From NCBI RefSeq assembly GCF_023241715.1, contig NZ_JALQCW010000005.1, forward strand, positions 1 to 64,000: a stretch of DNA of 64,000 nt, given 5' to 3'. The first letter of the stretch is position 1; each line of letters starts with the position of its first letter. The stretch is from Pseudomonas morbosilactucae. GTDB taxonomy: Bacteria; Pseudomonadota; Gammaproteobacteria; Pseudomonadales; Pseudomonadaceae. The translations under genes and the position numbers were made by a program. Shown piece after piece: positions 36,775 to 46,926 of this stretch. Under the pieces are notes generated by a model. It made no database searches. It saw nothing but the letters and a program-made list of their open reading frames with translations, and was not told the origin of the DNA.

Positions 36775-38064
36775 ATGCCCAATCCCCCGGCCACTGACCC
36801 GTCCGCCCCTGTGCGTCGCACGCCCGAGCTCGACGCGTTGTTGATCGACGCCGAGGCAGACGACGAGCAAACCCAGCAAACCCCGCCGCCCATCAGCCGT
36901 CGCTGGCTGTTGCTGCTGGGCCTGATCCTGGTGGCTTTGAACCTGCGTCCGGCGCTTTCGAGCCTGTCACCGTTACTTGGCGAGGTGTCCCAGAGCCTCG
37001 GGCTGTCAGCGGCCAAGGCCGGCCTGCTGACCACGTTGCCGGTGCTGTGCCTGGGCTTGTTCGCACCGCTGGCGCCCATACTGGCTCGGCGTTTTGGCGC
37101 CGAACGGGTGGTCCTGGGGATTTTGCTGACCTTAGCCGCGGGGATTGTCTTGCGCAGTTCCCTGGGCGAGTTCGGGGTCTTTGCCGGCAGCCTCTTGGGG
37201 GGCGCCAGCATCGGCGTGATCGGCGTGTTGCTGCCGGGGATCGTCAAGCGCGACTTTGCCAAGCAAGCCGGCACCATGACCGGCGTCTACACCATGGCCC
37301 TGTGCCTGGGCGCGGCCATGGCGGCCGGGGCGAGCGTGCCCCTGAGTCATTACTTCGGTGATAGCTGGGCCATGGGCCTGGGCTTCTGGGTGCTGCCGGC
37401 GTTGCTGGCGGCGCTGTTTTGGTTGCCCCAGGTCGGGCACAAACAGGGTGCCCACCACGCGGCCTATCGAGTGCGTGGCTTGCTGCGTGATCCCCTGGCT
37501 TGGCAAGTGACCTTGTACATGGGCACGCAGTCGTCCCTGGCGTACATCGTCTTTGGCTGGTTGCCGTCGATCCTGATCGGTCGCGGCCTGAGCCCGACCG
37601 AGGCCGGGCTGGTGCTTTCGGGCTCGGTGATCGTGCAACTGATCAGTTCCCTGAGTGCGCCCTGGCTGGCCACCCGCGGCAAGGATCAACGGCTGGCGAT
37701 TGTGCTGGTGATGCTGATGACCTTGGGCGGCCTGTTCGGCTGCCTGTATGCGCCGCTGGAAGGGCTGTGGGGCTGGGCGATTCTGCTGGGCCTGGGTCAG
37801 GGTGGCACCTTCAGCCTGGCCTTGACCCTGATCGTGCTGCGCTCGCGGGATACCCATGTGGCGGCCAACCTGTCGGGCATGGCCCAGGGCTTCGGCTACA
37901 CCCTGGCGTCCATGGGGCCTTTCGCAGTGGGCCTGGTGCATGACTGGACCGGGGGCTGGAACGCGGTTGGCTGGATTTTCGCGGTGTTGGGCGTGGGGGC
38001 AATCGTCGCAGGGCTCGGTGCCGGGCGCAGCCTCTACGTGCAGGTGCAAAGCGAAAAAATCTGA
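36775..38064 (+). CDS. MFS transporter, CynX/NimT type
   Basis: 429 residues with about twelve hydrophobic helices after a charged N-terminal tail. The family signature LILVALNLRPALSSLSPLLGEVSQSLGLSAAKAGLLTTLPVLCLG marks the CynX/NimT (cyanate, 2-nitroimidazole) branch. I use the ATG at 36775 with GAGAAG upstream; an in-frame ATG at 36751 would overlap the gntR end by 11 bp. Substrate unknown. Close spacing to the GntR gene points to co-transcription. Confidence 0.9.
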   Translation: MPNPPATDPSAPVRRTPELDALLIDAEADDEQTQQTPPPISRRWLLLLGLILVALNLRPALSSLSPLLGEVSQSLGLSAAKAGLLTTLPVLCLGLFAPLAPILARRFGAERVVLGILLTLAAGIVLRSSLGEFGVFAGSLLGGASIGVIGVLLPGIVKRDFAKQAGTMTGVYTMALCLGAAMAAGASVPLSHYFGDSWAMGLGFWVLPALLAALFWLPQVGHKQGAHHAAYRVRGLLRDPLAWQVTLYMGTQSSLAYIVFGWLPSILIGRGLSPTEAGLVLSGSVIVQLISSLSAPWLATRGKDQRLAIVLVMLMTLGGLFGCLYAPLEGLWGWAILLGLGQGGTFSLALTLIVLRSRDTHVAANLSGMAQGFGYTLASMGPFAVGLVHDWTGGWNAVGWIFAVLGVGAIVAGLGAGRSLYVQVQSEKI

Positions 38065-38163
38065 GGCGGCGCACTGTCGGTATTTGCGCCGCAAATGCCG
38101 ATAGTGTTGCGGTGCTTTGCAGATTATCGTGCAGGCACCTTTTCGATGTTTCGGAGCCTGTCC

Positions 38164-38634
38164 ATGAGTGATGCCCACAGCGCATTGATCACTGAGTTCT
38201 ACCAAGCGTTCCAGCGGCTGGATGCCGAGGCCATGAGTGCCTGCTACACCGAGGATGTGTTGTTCAGTGATCCGGTGTTCGGTGAGTTGCGTGGCCGTGA
38301 TGCTGGCGATATGTGGCGCATGCTGACGACCCGTGCCAAAGACTTTTCCCTGACCTTCGACAACGTGCGTGCCGACGAACGCACCGGCGGCGCTCACTGG
38401 GTAGCGACCTACCTGTTCAGTCAGACCGGCAACACCGTGGTCAACGATATCCAGGCGCGTTTCGTGTTCCGTGACGGCAAGATCTGCGAGCACCATGACC
38501 ACTTCGACCTGTGGCGCTGGGCCCGTCAGGCGCTCGGCACCAAGGGCCTGTTGCTGGGCTGGACGCCGTTGGTTAAAAACGCCGTGCGTGCTCAGGCTGG
38601 CAAGGGGCTTAAAGCCTTTCAGGCCAGTCGCTGA
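38164..38634 (+). CDS. SnoaL-like / NTF2-fold protein
   Basis: 156 residues: ALITEFYQAFQRLDAEAMSACYTEDVLFSDPVFGELRGRDAGDMWRML and WVATYLFSQTGNTVVNDIQARFVFRDGKICEHHDHFDLWRWARQALG are typical of the SnoaL-like NTF2 fold. Such proteins bind small molecules; no specific role can be assigned. The ATG at 38164 has GGAG 7 bases upstream. It stands alone on the plus strand. Confidence 0.85.
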   Translation: MSDAHSALITEFYQAFQRLDAEAMSACYTEDVLFSDPVFGELRGRDAGDMWRMLTTRAKDFSLTFDNVRADERTGGAHWVATYLFSQTGNTVVNDIQARFVFRDGKICEHHDHFDLWRWARQALGTKGLLLGWTPLVKNAVRAQAGKGLKAFQASR

Positions 38635-38688
38635 GCCCCGGCCTCTGTTAAGATCGCGGCTTGTTATCCACCGCTCTCGACCTTTGCC

Positions 38689-39012
38689 GTGACCTGCCTC
38701 GACCCCACCCCAGACAGTGAAAGCCCTCCTGCACCGGTGCAGAACAAACCCTGGTTTGTGTACCTGGTGCGGGCCGCCAATGGCTCACTGTACTGCGGCA
38801 TCAGCGACGATCCCCAGCGTCGGTTTGCCAAGCACCAGAGCGGCAAGGGGGCACGTTTTTTTCTCTCCAGCCCGGCGGTGGCCCTGGTGTACACCGAAGC
38901 CTGCCGCGATAAGGGCGAAGCCTTGCGCCAGGAACGCCTGATCAAGAGGCTTAAAAAGAGCGCCAAGGAATGCCTGGTGGCGACGGCTGCGGCGGCGGGC
39001 TTATCACCCTGA
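38689..39012 (+). CDS. GIY-YIG nuclease family protein (UPF0213/YhbQ type)
   Basis: 107 residues. The small single-domain GIY-YIG fold is seen in [37 protein letters not shown], with the catalytic Tyr/Gly signature in place, and in [27 protein letters not shown]. Family members nick DNA in vitro; a role here is unknown. The start is a GTG at 38689 with a weak ribosome site; the first ~15 residues are not conserved. Confidence 0.87.
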   Translation: MTCLDPTPDSESPPAPVQNKPWFVYLVRAANGSLYCGISDDPQRRFAKHQSGKGARFFLSSPAVALVYTEACRDKGEALRQERLIKRLKKSAKECLVATAAAAGLSP

Positions 39013-39100
39013 CTGATACGGGTTCATCAGGCGGATCGGTAGGCTGCTCAGTCATTGCGCGCTAAGCTCAATCTCTCCTACCCGTGCGACGGATCCCAGC

Positions 39101-40036
39101 ATGTCAGAGTTGATTCTCCATCATTACCCGACGTCTCCTTTTGCGGAAAAAGCCCGCCTGCTGCTGGGCTTCAAGGGCCTGTCCTGGCGTTCCGTGAAGA
39201 TTTCCCCGGTGATGCCCAAACCCGATCTGACTGCCTTGACCGGTGGCTATCGCAAGACCCCAGTGCTGCAGGTCGGTGCCGATATCTACTGTGACACGGC
39301 CCTGATTGCCCGCCGCCTGGAGCAGGAAAAAGCCTCGCCGGCACTGTTCCCCGAAGGCCAGGAAATGATCGTCGCCACCTTTGCTGCCTGGATCGATTCG
39401 GTGGTGTTCCAGCACGCGGTGAGCCTGGTGTTCCAGCCGGAGTCGGCAGCGGTGCGTTTCGGTAAATTGCCCCCCGAAGCCCTCAAGGCCTTTATGGCTG
39501 ATCGTGCTGGCCTGTTCAGTGGCGGCAGCGCGACGCGGGTGCCGCTGGAGCTGGCCCAGCATCAATGGCCGACGTTGATGGCGCGCCTGGAGTTGCAGTT
39601 GCAGCGTGAGCAGGGCGACTACCTCTTCGGCGAACCGTCGATTGCCGACTTTGCCCTGGCTCACCCGTTGTGGTTCCTCAAAGGCACGCCGGTGACTGCG
39701 CCGTTGGTGGATGCTTACCCGGCGGTCTCGGCCTGGCTGGCCCGGGTGCTGGGTTTTGGTCACGGCGCCTCCAGCGAGATGAGTTCGGAAGAGGCCCTGG
39801 AAGTGGCCCGCAACGCCACGCCGGCGGCGTTGCCGGACGAGTCGTGGGTCGACCCCAATGGCTTCAAGGCAGGGCAGCAGGTGGTGATTGCGGCGACCGA
39901 CTATGGCGTCGATCCGGTGGCAGGGGAGTTGTTGTTCGCCGGTACGGAAGAGCTGATTCTGCGTCGCCAGGAGCCGCGTGCCGGCGAGGTCCACGTGCAC
40001 TTCCCGCGCCTGGGCTTTCGCATCCAGCCCCAATAA
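39101..40036 (+). CDS. glutathione S-transferase family protein with a C-terminal extension
   Basis: 311 residues. The N-terminal thioredoxin-like domain (LILHHYPTSPFAEKARLLLGFKGLSWRSVKI, then GYRKTPVLQVGADIYCDTALIARRLE) and a helical GST C-domain (GDYLFGEPSIADFALAHPLWFL) are clear. An extra ~85 residues at the end (SWVDPNGFKAGQQVVIAATDYGVDPVAGEL and onward) look like a small beta domain. Substrate unknown; cytoplasmic. Confidence 0.88.
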   Translation: MSELILHHYPTSPFAEKARLLLGFKGLSWRSVKISPVMPKPDLTALTGGYRKTPVLQVGADIYCDTALIARRLEQEKASPALFPEGQEMIVATFAAWIDSVVFQHAVSLVFQPESAAVRFGKLPPEALKAFMADRAGLFSGGSATRVPLELAQHQWPTLMARLELQLQREQGDYLFGEPSIADFALAHPLWFLKGTPVTAPLVDAYPAVSAWLARVLGFGHGASSEMSSEEALEVARNATPAALPDESWVDPNGFKAGQQVVIAATDYGVDPVAGELLFAGTEELILRRQEPRAGEVHVHFPRLGFRIQPQ

Positions 40037-40048
40037 ACCCATATCCCC

Positions 40049-40074
40049 CTTGTAGGCGCTGGCTTGCCAGCGAT
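40049..40074. repeat. REP-like unit after the GST-like gene
   Basis: CTTGTAGGCGCTGGCTTGCCAGCGAT is a single copy of the REP-type unit, with GCTGG/CCAGC as its own small palindrome. It lies between convergent genes. Confidence 0.7.
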
Positions 40075-40112
40075 GCCGTTGCTGAATCCAGCGCAAGGCT
40101 CAGTGGCGGCCC

Positions 40113-40466
40113 CTACGGGGTCAAGGCAGCCATGATGGCGTCGGGGTCGTAGGTGCGGAGCAGGGTGCCGTTCACATCGAGGATCGGAATCCCGGCGCCG
40201 CCCAATGCGCTGTAGGCCTTGCGCGCATTGACGTCTTTCTCGATGTCGAATTCCTGGTACGGGATGCCTTTCTGATCGAGAAAGCGCCGGGTGGCCTTGC
40301 AGTAGCCGCACCAGTCGGTGGCGTAGAGCACCACCTTGGCCTTGGCGCGAATCTCTTCGGATACCACCGCCGACGGGTTGAAGACCCGCTCGATCTTGCC
40401 CCAGTTCTGATAGACCACCACCAGTAACAGGATCAGCAGGAACTTCTTCAGTACGCCTTGGAGCAT
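40113..40466 (-). CDS. glutaredoxin-family protein with a membrane anchor
   Basis: 117 residues. A hydrophobic N-terminal segment (FLLILLLVVVYQNW) is followed by a glutaredoxin fold: VVLYATDWCGYCKATRRFLDQKGIPYQEFDIEKD carries the CGYC redox pair, and GGAGIPILDVNGTLLRTYDPDAI the cis-Pro region. It probably sits on the inner membrane; which side is not certain. Its ATG overlaps the ndpA stop as TGATG, so it is coupled to that gene. Confidence 0.87.
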   Translation of the reverse strand: MLQGVLKKFLLILLLVVVYQNWGKIERVFNPSAVVSEEIRAKAKVVLYATDWCGYCKATRRFLDQKGIPYQEFDIEKDVNARKAYSALGGAGIPILDVNGTLLRTYDPDAIMAALTP

Positions 40467-41470
40467 CAGTTGCGACGCTTGAGCTGGTCGGTCAACTGGG
40501 TCGGCAGGCCCTTGATAATCAAGGTCCCGGCCTCTTCGTCGTATTCGATCTTCGAACCCAGCAGGTGCGCTTCGAAACTGATGGACAGGCCCTCGGCCCG
40601 GCCGGTGAAACGGCGGAACTGGTTGAGGGTGCGTTTGTCCGCCGGAATCTCCGGGGACAGGCCGTAGTCCTTGTTACGGATATGGTCGTAGAAGGCCTTG
40701 GGGCGGTCCTCGTCGATCAGTTCCGACAACTCTTCCAGGCCCATGGGTTCACCGAGCTTGGCTTGGCTGCTGGCGTAATCCACCAGGGTCTTGGTTTTCT
40801 CCCGGGCCGATTCTTCCGGCAGGTCCTCGCTCTCGACGAAGTCGCTGAAGGCCTTGAGCAGGGTGCGGGTTTCACCGGGGCCGTCGACGCCTTCCTGGCA
40901 GCCGATAAAGTCGCGGAAGTACTCCGAGACTTTCTTGCCATTCTTGCCCTTGATAAACGAGATGTACTGCTTGGACTGCTGGTTGTTGCGCCACTCGGAG
41001 ATATTGATCCGCGCCGCCAGGTGCAACTGGCCCAGGTCCAGGTGCCGGGATGGGGTCACGTCCAGCTCGTCGGTGACCGCCACGCCTTCGCTGTGGTGCA
41101 GCAGAGCGATGGCCAGGTAGTCGGTCATGCCTTGCTGATAGTGGGCGAACAGCACGTGGCCACCGGTGGAGAGGTTGGATTCTTCCATCAGCTTTTGCAG
41201 GTGTTCCACCGCCACCCGGCTGAACGCGGTGAAGTCCTGGCCGCCGTCGAGGTAGTCCTTCAGCCAGCCGCTGAAAGGAAAGGCACCGGACTCGGGGTGG
41301 AACAGGCCCCAGGCTTTGCCTTGCTTGGCGTTGTAGCTCTCGTTGAGGTCGGCGAGCATGTTCTCGATCGCGGCGGACTCAGCCAGTTCGGAGTCTCGTG
41401 CATGAAGAACTGCAGGTGTGCCGTCGGGTTTTTTGTCGATCAGGTGGACGATGCAATGACGGATCGGCAT
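40466..41470 (-). CDS. ndpA: nucleoid-associated protein NdpA/YejK
   Basis: 334 residues, the normal length. [29 protein letters not shown] at the start, [24 protein letters not shown] and [37 protein letters not shown] are YejK signatures. It binds DNA and associates with the nucleoid; function is poorly known. The ATG at 41470 gives the family N-terminus; the frame is open 41 codons further upstream without similarity. Divergent from hupB. Confidence 0.94.
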   Translation of the reverse strand: MPIRHCIVHLIDKKPDGTPAVLHARDSELAESAAIENMLADLNESYNAKQGKAWGLFHPESGAFPFSGWLKDYLDGGQDFTAFSRVAVEHLQKLMEESNLSTGGHVLFAHYQQGMTDYLAIALLHHSEGVAVTDELDVTPSRHLDLGQLHLAARINISEWRNNQQSKQYISFIKGKNGKKVSEYFRDFIGCQEGVDGPGETRTLLKAFSDFVESEDLPEESAREKTKTLVDYASSQAKLGEPMGLEELSELIDEDRPKAFYDHIRNKDYGLSPEIPADKRTLNQFRRFTGRAEGLSISFEAHLLGSKIEYDEEAGTLIIKGLPTQLTDQLKRRN

Positions 41471-41865
41471 GGGCTTCTCGGCTGGTTGAATGGGGGAGGG
41501 CGCGCTCCCCGAAAAAGTGCGCAGTGTACCGCACCCATTGGTTTTGGCGTGGTTTGCCAGGCCATCGGCGGGTCTCCGGTCGGCCTTATGCATTTTTTTA
41601 CCGATTTAGAGCAATAAAGCTGACCAAATGGCTAGGTAGAGGCGGATATTTCCCCGTCTCTGTGCTAGTTTTGCCCCGTCTTACGCGATGTCTCAGCGTT
41701 AAGCGTGCATTCAGCATTTGTCGGGTCGAACCAAACCCTGATTTCGGTATCTATAACCCCGATCTGTCGTGGTTGTGACCGGGGTGCCAGACCCAAAAGA
41801 TCTGGCTCGATGGCTGACACTGCACTCTGCAATCCAAATGAATTTGATAGGGAAGGAACACCACA
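41471..41865. promoter_or_regulatory. divergent control region between ndpA and hupB
   Basis: 395 bp without a gene between two nucleoid-protein genes. The hupB-proximal part is AT-richer. GCCAGA (41786-41791) and TCTGGC (41801-41806) can form a hairpin in the hupB leader 60 bp before its ATG. I could not assign promoter boxes with confidence. Confidence 0.5.
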
Positions 41866-42147
41866 ATGGCTATTACTAAAGACCAACTGATCGCTGATAT
41901 CGCTGAAGCTATCGACGCGCCGAAAACCACCGCGCGTAACGCTCTGGACCAACTGGCTCAGATCGTTGCTGATCAATTGGAAAATGGCGGCGAAATCACT
42001 CTGCCAGGTATCGGCAAGCTGAAAGTGACCGAGCGTCCTGCCCGTACTGGCCGTAACCCTTCGACTGGCGCTGCCATCGAAATCGCTGCCAAGAAAGTTA
42101 TCAAGCTGGTTGTGGCTAAAGGCCTGACCGACGCTGTTAACAAGTAA
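41866..42147 (+). CDS. HU-family DNA-binding protein
   Basis: 93-residue histone-like protein: MAITKDQLIADIAEAIDAPKTTARNALDQLAQIVADQLENGGEITLPGIGKLKV, with the beta-arm motif RTGRNPSTGAAIEIAAKKV whose Pro intercalates in DNA. Pseudomonads have several HU paralogues (HupA, HupB, HupN); I cannot tell which this is. AAGGAA precedes the ATG by about 7 bases. Codon use looks highly expressed. A stem-loop follows the stop. Confidence 0.94.
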   Translation: MAITKDQLIADIAEAIDAPKTTARNALDQLAQIVADQLENGGEITLPGIGKLKVTERPARTGRNPSTGAAIEIAAKKVIKLVVAKGLTDAVNK

Positions 42148-42159
42148 GACTTGCAGTAG

Positions 42160-42192
42160 AACCGTGTCACGGAGCCTTCCTGACACGGTTTG
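42160..42192 (+). terminator. stem-loop terminator after the HU gene
   Basis: AACCGTGTCA and TGACACGGTT pair perfectly over 10 bp around an 11-base loop, 13 bp after the stop. The T-run is short. Confidence 0.75.
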
Positions 42193-42273
42193 CCCGCTCA
42201 AGGGCGCAACGATTTACGCAAGGTAAATCGCCGCTTCATCCCTCGTGAATGTCCCTCTTCGCTGTTCTTCGTA

Positions 42274-43299
42274 CTAGTCCTTCTGCGCCCAGCGTTCCTG
42301 GCGCCAGGCCTGTTGCTGTGCCTTGTCCTTGAAGGTCCAGGCGACAAAGCGGCTCTGCTTCTGCCCCTGGGACATTTCCACGACCTGGCTTTCCAGGGCA
42401 CCGGCTTTTTTCAGCGCGGTTTGAATGGCTGGCAGGTTCGAAGCTTTCGACACCAGCGTGCTGAACCACAGTACTTTGTGCTGGAAATGCGCGCTTTCAG
42501 CGATCAGTTGTGTCACAAAGCGCGCTTCGCCGCCTTCACACCACAGTTCCGCCGATTGGCCACCGAAGTTCAGTACCGGCAACTTGCGTTTGGGGTCGGC
42601 CTTGCCCAGTGCGCGCCATTTACGCTCGCTGCCCTTGGTCGCCTCATCCATGGAGGCATGGAACGGCGGGTTGCACATGGTCAGGTCAAAGCGCTCGCCT
42701 GGCTCCAGCAGCCCCAGCAGGATCTGCTTGGGGTTACTTTGCTGGCGCAGCTGGATTGCCTTGTTCAGTCCGTTGGACTGCACGATCGCCTTGGCGGAGG
42801 CCACGGCAATCGGGTCGACTTCCGACCCGAGGAAGTGCCAGCGGTATTCGCTGTAGCCGATCAACGGGTAGACGCAGTTGGCGCCCATGCCGATGTCCAG
42901 CACCTTGACCGGCGCGCCGCGAGGGATCAAGCCCTCGTTGACGCTGGCCAGCAGGTCGGCGAGGAAATGCACATAGTCGGCACGCCCTGGCACCGGTGGG
43001 CACAGATAATCAGCCGGGATGTCCCAGTGATTGATGCCGTAGAAGGCCTTGAGCAACGCCCGGTTGAACACCCGCACTGCGTCGGGGCTGGCAAAGTCGA
43101 TGCTTTCCTTGCCGTACGGGTTGAGGATCACGAACTGGGCCAGTTCTGGCGTGGTTTTGATCAGCGCCGGGAAGTCGTAACGGCCCTGGTGGCGGTTACG
43201 CGGGTGCAGGCTGGCCTCTTTCCGAGGAACCACGGTCTTGGCCGTGGTGGCGGGTTTTGGCTTCTTGCGCGGTGCTTTGGGTGTGCTGGGGGCGGTCAT
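42274..43299 (-). CDS. rlmF: 23S rRNA (adenine-1618-N6)-methyltransferase RlmF
   Basis: 341 residues. A basic N-terminal tail ([15 protein letters not shown]) precedes the methyltransferase: [31 protein letters not shown] (SAM-binding motif I) and [12 protein letters not shown] (motif IV, NPPF, for N6-adenine chemistry). It modifies A1618 of 23S rRNA with S-adenosylmethionine. Start 43299 is the family N-terminus as far as can be judged; the tail is variable. Confidence 0.93.
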   Translation of the reverse strand: MTAPSTPKAPRKKPKPATTAKTVVPRKEASLHPRNRHQGRYDFPALIKTTPELAQFVILNPYGKESIDFASPDAVRVFNRALLKAFYGINHWDIPADYLCPPVPGRADYVHFLADLLASVNEGLIPRGAPVKVLDIGMGANCVYPLIGYSEYRWHFLGSEVDPIAVASAKAIVQSNGLNKAIQLRQQSNPKQILLGLLEPGERFDLTMCNPPFHASMDEATKGSERKWRALGKADPKRKLPVLNFGGQSAELWCEGGEARFVTQLIAESAHFQHKVLWFSTLVSKASNLPAIQTALKKAGALESQVVEMSQGQKQSRFVAWTFKDKAQQQAWRQERWAQKD

Positions 43300-43429
43300 G
43301 GGGGATCGATTCGGGGGTGGTTCAAAGTGGCGGGCATTGTCACACAGGAGTGGCGGTAAGTTTCAAGCTACAAGCGACAAGTGATGATCCGGGCTGCCGG
43401 ATCGGGTGTTTTGATGGTTTTTTTGCCAT

Positions 43430-43463
43430 AAAAAAGGGAGACCCTCGCGGGCCTCCCTTTTTT
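43430..43463 (-). terminator. terminator after valS
   Basis: AAAAAAGGGAG and CTCCCTTTTTT flank a 12-base loop, giving a GC-core stem with A and T runs on either side, 19 bp past the valS stop in the minus direction. Confidence 0.85.
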
Positions 43464-43481
43464 ACATCACGGTGTTCAGCC

Positions 43482-46328
43482 TTACAGGCTAGAAATCCGT
43501 GCGTGTTGCTCCGCCAGCTTGCTCAGGGCCTGTTCGGCCTCGGCCAGTTTGGCGCGCTCTTTGTCGATGACTTCGGCCGGAGCCTTGTCGACGAAGGAGG
43601 CATTGGACAGCTTGCCGCCGACCCGTTGCACTTCACCTTGCAGGCGCTGGATTTCCTTGTCCAGGCGCGCCAGTTCGGCACCTTTGTCGATCAGGCCGGC
43701 CATTGGCACCAGCACTTCCATTTCACCGACCAGGGCAGTCGCGGACAGCGGAGCTTCTTCGCCTGCCGCCAGCACGGTGATGGATTCGAGCTTGGCCAGC
43801 TTCTTCAGCAGTGGCAGGTTCTCGTCGAGGCGACGCTGGTCTTCGGCGTTGACGTTCTTCAGGAACAGGGCCAGGGGCTTGCCCGGGCCGATGTTCATTT
43901 CCGCACGAATGCTCCGAGTGCCCAGCATCACGCCCTTGAGCCATTCGATGTCGTCTTCGGCGGCCGCATCGATGCGGGCCTCAACGGCTACCGGCCATGG
44001 CTGCAGCATGATGGTCTTGCCTTCGGCACCGGCCAGCGGCGCCAGGCGCTGCCAGATTTCTTCGGTGATGAACGGCATGAACGGATGCGCCAGGCGCAGG
44101 GCCACTTCCAGCACGCGCACCAGGGTGCGACGGGTGCCGCGCTGGCGTTCAACCGGCGCGTTCTCGTCCCACAGCACGGGCTTGGACAGCTCCAGGTACC
44201 AGTCGCAGTACTGGTTCCAGATGAACTCGTACAGCACCTGGGCGGCCAGGTCGAAACGGAACTGGTCGAGCTGGCGGGTCACTTCGGCTTCGGTGCGCTG
44301 CAGTTGGGAGATGATCCAGCGATCAGCCAGGGACAGCTCGTAGGCCTCGCCGTTCTGACCGCAGTCTTCACCCTTGTCCAGCACGTAGCGCGCGGCGTTC
44401 CAGATCTTGTTGCAGAAGTTGCGATAGCCTTCGACGCGGCCCATGTCGAACTTGATGTCGCGACCGGTGGACGCCAGGGAGCAGAAGGTGAAGCGCAGGG
44501 CGTCGGTGCCGTAGCTGGCGATGCCGTCGGGGAATTCGGCGCGGGTCTGCTTCTCGATGGGCTTCTCTAGCTTGGGCTGCATCAGACCGGTGGTGCGCTT
44601 CTGCACCAGGGCTTCGAGTTCGATGCCGTCGATGATGTCCAGCGGGTCAAGCACGTTGCCCTTGGACTTGGACATCTTCTGGCCCTGGCCGTCGCGAACC
44701 AGGCCGTGCACGTACACAGTCTTGAACGGGACTTGCGGGGTGCCGTCTTCGTTTTTCACCAAATGCATGGTGAGCATGATCATCCGGGCAACCCAGAAGA
44801 AAATGATGTCGAAACCGGTCACCAGCACATCGGTCGGGTGGAAGGTCTTGAGGAAGTCGGTCTGCTCTGGCCAGCCCAGGGTGGAGAAGGTCCACAGGCC
44901 CGAACTGAACCATGTGTCGAGCACGTCGTTGTCCTGTTGCAGGGCAACGTCCGGACCGAGGTTGTGCTTGGCGCGGACTTCGGCTTCGTCGCGGCCGACA
45001 TAGACCTTGCCCGACTCGTCGTACCAGGCCGGGATGCGGTGGCCCCACCACAGCTGGCGGCTGATGCACCAGTCCTGGATGTCGCGCATCCAGGAGAAGT
45101 ACATGTTCTCGTACTGCTTGGGTACGAAAGCGATACGGCCGTCTTCCACGGCGGCAATGGCAGGTTCTGCCAGCGGCTTGGTGGAGACGTACCACTGGTC
45201 GGTGAGCCACGGCTCGATAACGGTGCCGGAGCGGTCGCCCTTCGGCACTTTCAACGCGTGGTCGTCGACGCTGACCAGCAGGCCCAGGGCGTCGAAGGCG
45301 GCCACGATCTGCTTGCGCGCTTCAAAACGGTCAAGGCCGGCGTATTCGGCCGGGATCTTGCCGTCGATGCTTTCGTTCAAGGTGCCGTCCAGGTTGAACA
45401 CCTGGCAGGCCGGCAGCACGGCCGCGTTCTTGTCGAAGATATTCAGCAGCGGCAGATTGTGGCGCTTGCCGACTTCGTAGTCGTTGAAATCGTGGGCCGG
45501 GGTGATTTTCACGCAGCCGGTGCCGAATTCAGGGTCGCAGTAGTCGTCGGCGATGATCGGGATGCGGCGGCCCACCAGGGGCAGCTCGACAAACTGGCCG
45601 ATCAGGGCTTTGTAGCGTTCGTCCTCGGGGTTCACCGCGACAGCGGAGTCGCCGAGCATGGTTTCCGGGCGAGTGGTGGCCACGACCAGGTAATCCAGAC
45701 CTTCAGCGGTCTTGGCGCCGTCGGCCAGCGGGTAGCGCAGGTTCCACAGGAAGCCTTTCTCGTCGTGGTTTTCCACTTCCAGGTCGGAGATCGCCGTGTG
45801 CAGCTTGGTGTCCCAGTTGACCAGGCGCTTGCCGCGGTAGATCAGGCCATCTTCATGCAGGCGGACAAAGGCTTCTTTCACGGCTTCCGAGAGGCCGTCG
45901 TCCATGGTGAAGCGCTCGCGGCTCCAGTCCACGGAGGAGCCCAGGCGGCGGATCTGGCGGCTGATGTTGCCGCCGGACTGATCCTTCCATTCCCAGACTT
46001 TTTCGAGGAATTTTTCCCGGCCCAAATCATGGCGATTCTGGCCCTGGGCTTCGATCTGACGCTCCACCAGCATTTGCGTGGCGATACCGGCGTGGTCGGT
46101 GCCCGGTTGCCACAGGGTGTTGCGACCCTGCATGCGGCGGAAGCGGATCAAGGCATCCATGATTGCGTTGTTGAAGCCATGGCCCATGTGCAGGCTGCCA
46201 GTGACGTTCGGTGGCGGAATCATGATGGTGTAAGAGTCGCCCGCGCCTTGCGGGGCGAAGTAATTCTCGGACTCCCAGGTTTGGTACCAGGAAGTTTCAA
46301 TGGCGTGCGGCTGGTAGGTCTTATCCAT
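43482..46328 (-). CDS. valS: valyl-tRNA synthetase ValS
   Basis: 948 residues, full length class I synthetase. The ATP motif appears as [15 protein letters not shown] near 40-50 and [14 protein letters not shown] near 555. The editing domain ([22 protein letters not shown]) lies between them, and a C-terminal coiled coil ([28 protein letters not shown]) ends the protein. It charges tRNA-Val and removes mischarged threonine. A small unknown gene and holC lie just upstream. Confidence 0.98.
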   Translation of the reverse strand: MDKTYQPHAIETSWYQTWESENYFAPQGAGDSYTIMIPPPNVTGSLHMGHGFNNAIMDALIRFRRMQGRNTLWQPGTDHAGIATQMLVERQIEAQGQNRHDLGREKFLEKVWEWKDQSGGNISRQIRRLGSSVDWSRERFTMDDGLSEAVKEAFVRLHEDGLIYRGKRLVNWDTKLHTAISDLEVENHDEKGFLWNLRYPLADGAKTAEGLDYLVVATTRPETMLGDSAVAVNPEDERYKALIGQFVELPLVGRRIPIIADDYCDPEFGTGCVKITPAHDFNDYEVGKRHNLPLLNIFDKNAAVLPACQVFNLDGTLNESIDGKIPAEYAGLDRFEARKQIVAAFDALGLLVSVDDHALKVPKGDRSGTVIEPWLTDQWYVSTKPLAEPAIAAVEDGRIAFVPKQYENMYFSWMRDIQDWCISRQLWWGHRIPAWYDESGKVYVGRDEAEVRAKHNLGPDVALQQDNDVLDTWFSSGLWTFSTLGWPEQTDFLKTFHPTDVLVTGFDIIFFWVARMIMLTMHLVKNEDGTPQVPFKTVYVHGLVRDGQGQKMSKSKGNVLDPLDIIDGIELEALVQKRTTGLMQPKLEKPIEKQTRAEFPDGIASYGTDALRFTFCSLASTGRDIKFDMGRVEGYRNFCNKIWNAARYVLDKGEDCGQNGEAYELSLADRWIISQLQRTEAEVTRQLDQFRFDLAAQVLYEFIWNQYCDWYLELSKPVLWDENAPVERQRGTRRTLVRVLEVALRLAHPFMPFITEEIWQRLAPLAGAEGKTIMLQPWPVAVEARIDAAAEDDIEWLKGVMLGTRSIRAEMNIGPGKPLALFLKNVNAEDQRRLDENLPLLKKLAKLESITVLAAGEEAPLSATALVGEMEVLVPMAGLIDKGAELARLDKEIQRLQGEVQRVGGKLSNASFVDKAPAEVIDKERAKLAEAEQALSKLAEQHARISSL

Positions 46329-46463
46329 GCGCGGCGGGACCCTATTGGCATTTATTCAGGAAAAGCCGGGAAGTATAGCGGACCCGCCCAGCCGCAAGCT
46401 ACCAGCCATCAGCGGCAAAAGGCGCGCTGCGCCTCGGCTTTTCGTGCGGCTGGCGACGGTGGC

Positions 46464-46919
46464 TCAGGACTTGTGACTGGTCGCTGCGGCGAGCAACCGT
46501 TCCATCCTGGCTTCAAGGCGACGCTTGATTTCGGTTTCGATATGGGGGGCGAAGTCGTCGATCACGTCTTGCATGATCAATTGCGCGGCGGCGCGCAGTT
46601 CGCTGTCCAGGTGCAGCAGGGCGTCGGGCCCTTTGTTGACGACGGCCGGTGCTGGCGCGGCGGCGGGAGCCGGAGTGGGAGCGGGGGCAGGGCTGGCTGC
46701 GAGAGGCTGAACCGGGGCGGGGGAAGGTTCTGGGGTTTCAGCGGCGGCGACCGGTTGCTTGTCGCCGACCAGGTCGAACAGCAGGGGGATTTGCACATCG
46801 CCGCTGACGGTCTCGGTCAGCAGTGGCGGTTGCAGGTTGTCATCGCCGAGCAGTTGGCGGATCGACTCGAGGTCATCCAGCAGGTGCGCGGACTTTTGCA
46901 GCGGATTGGAAGTGTCCAT
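46464..46919 (-). CDS. small Ala/Pro-linker protein between holC and valS, function unknown
   Basis: 151 residues. An N-terminal acidic segment (AHLLDDLESIRQLLGDDNLQPPLLTE) and a C-terminal helical segment (LHLDSELRAAAQLIMQDVIDDFAPHIETEIKRRLEARMERLL) are joined by a ~45-residue Pro/Ala linker (SPAPAPTPAPAAAPAPA). No signal peptide. It starts 7 bp after holC, so it is co-transcribed with a clamp-loader subunit; the two short conserved ends look like docking helices. I do not recognise a named family, and no function is assigned. Confidence 0.8.
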   Translation of the reverse strand: MDTSNPLQKSAHLLDDLESIRQLLGDDNLQPPLLTETVSGDVQIPLLFDLVGDKQPVAAAETPEPSPAPVQPLAASPAPAPTPAPAAAPAPAVVNKGPDALLHLDSELRAAAQLIMQDVIDDFAPHIETEIKRRLEARMERLLAAATSHKS

Positions 46920-46926
46920 CGGGTGC

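Noticed and set aside
46464..46919. Idea that the linker protein is the missing psi (HolD) subunit
   Set aside because: A separate cryptic psi has been described in pseudomonads, and this sequence shows no HolD signature.
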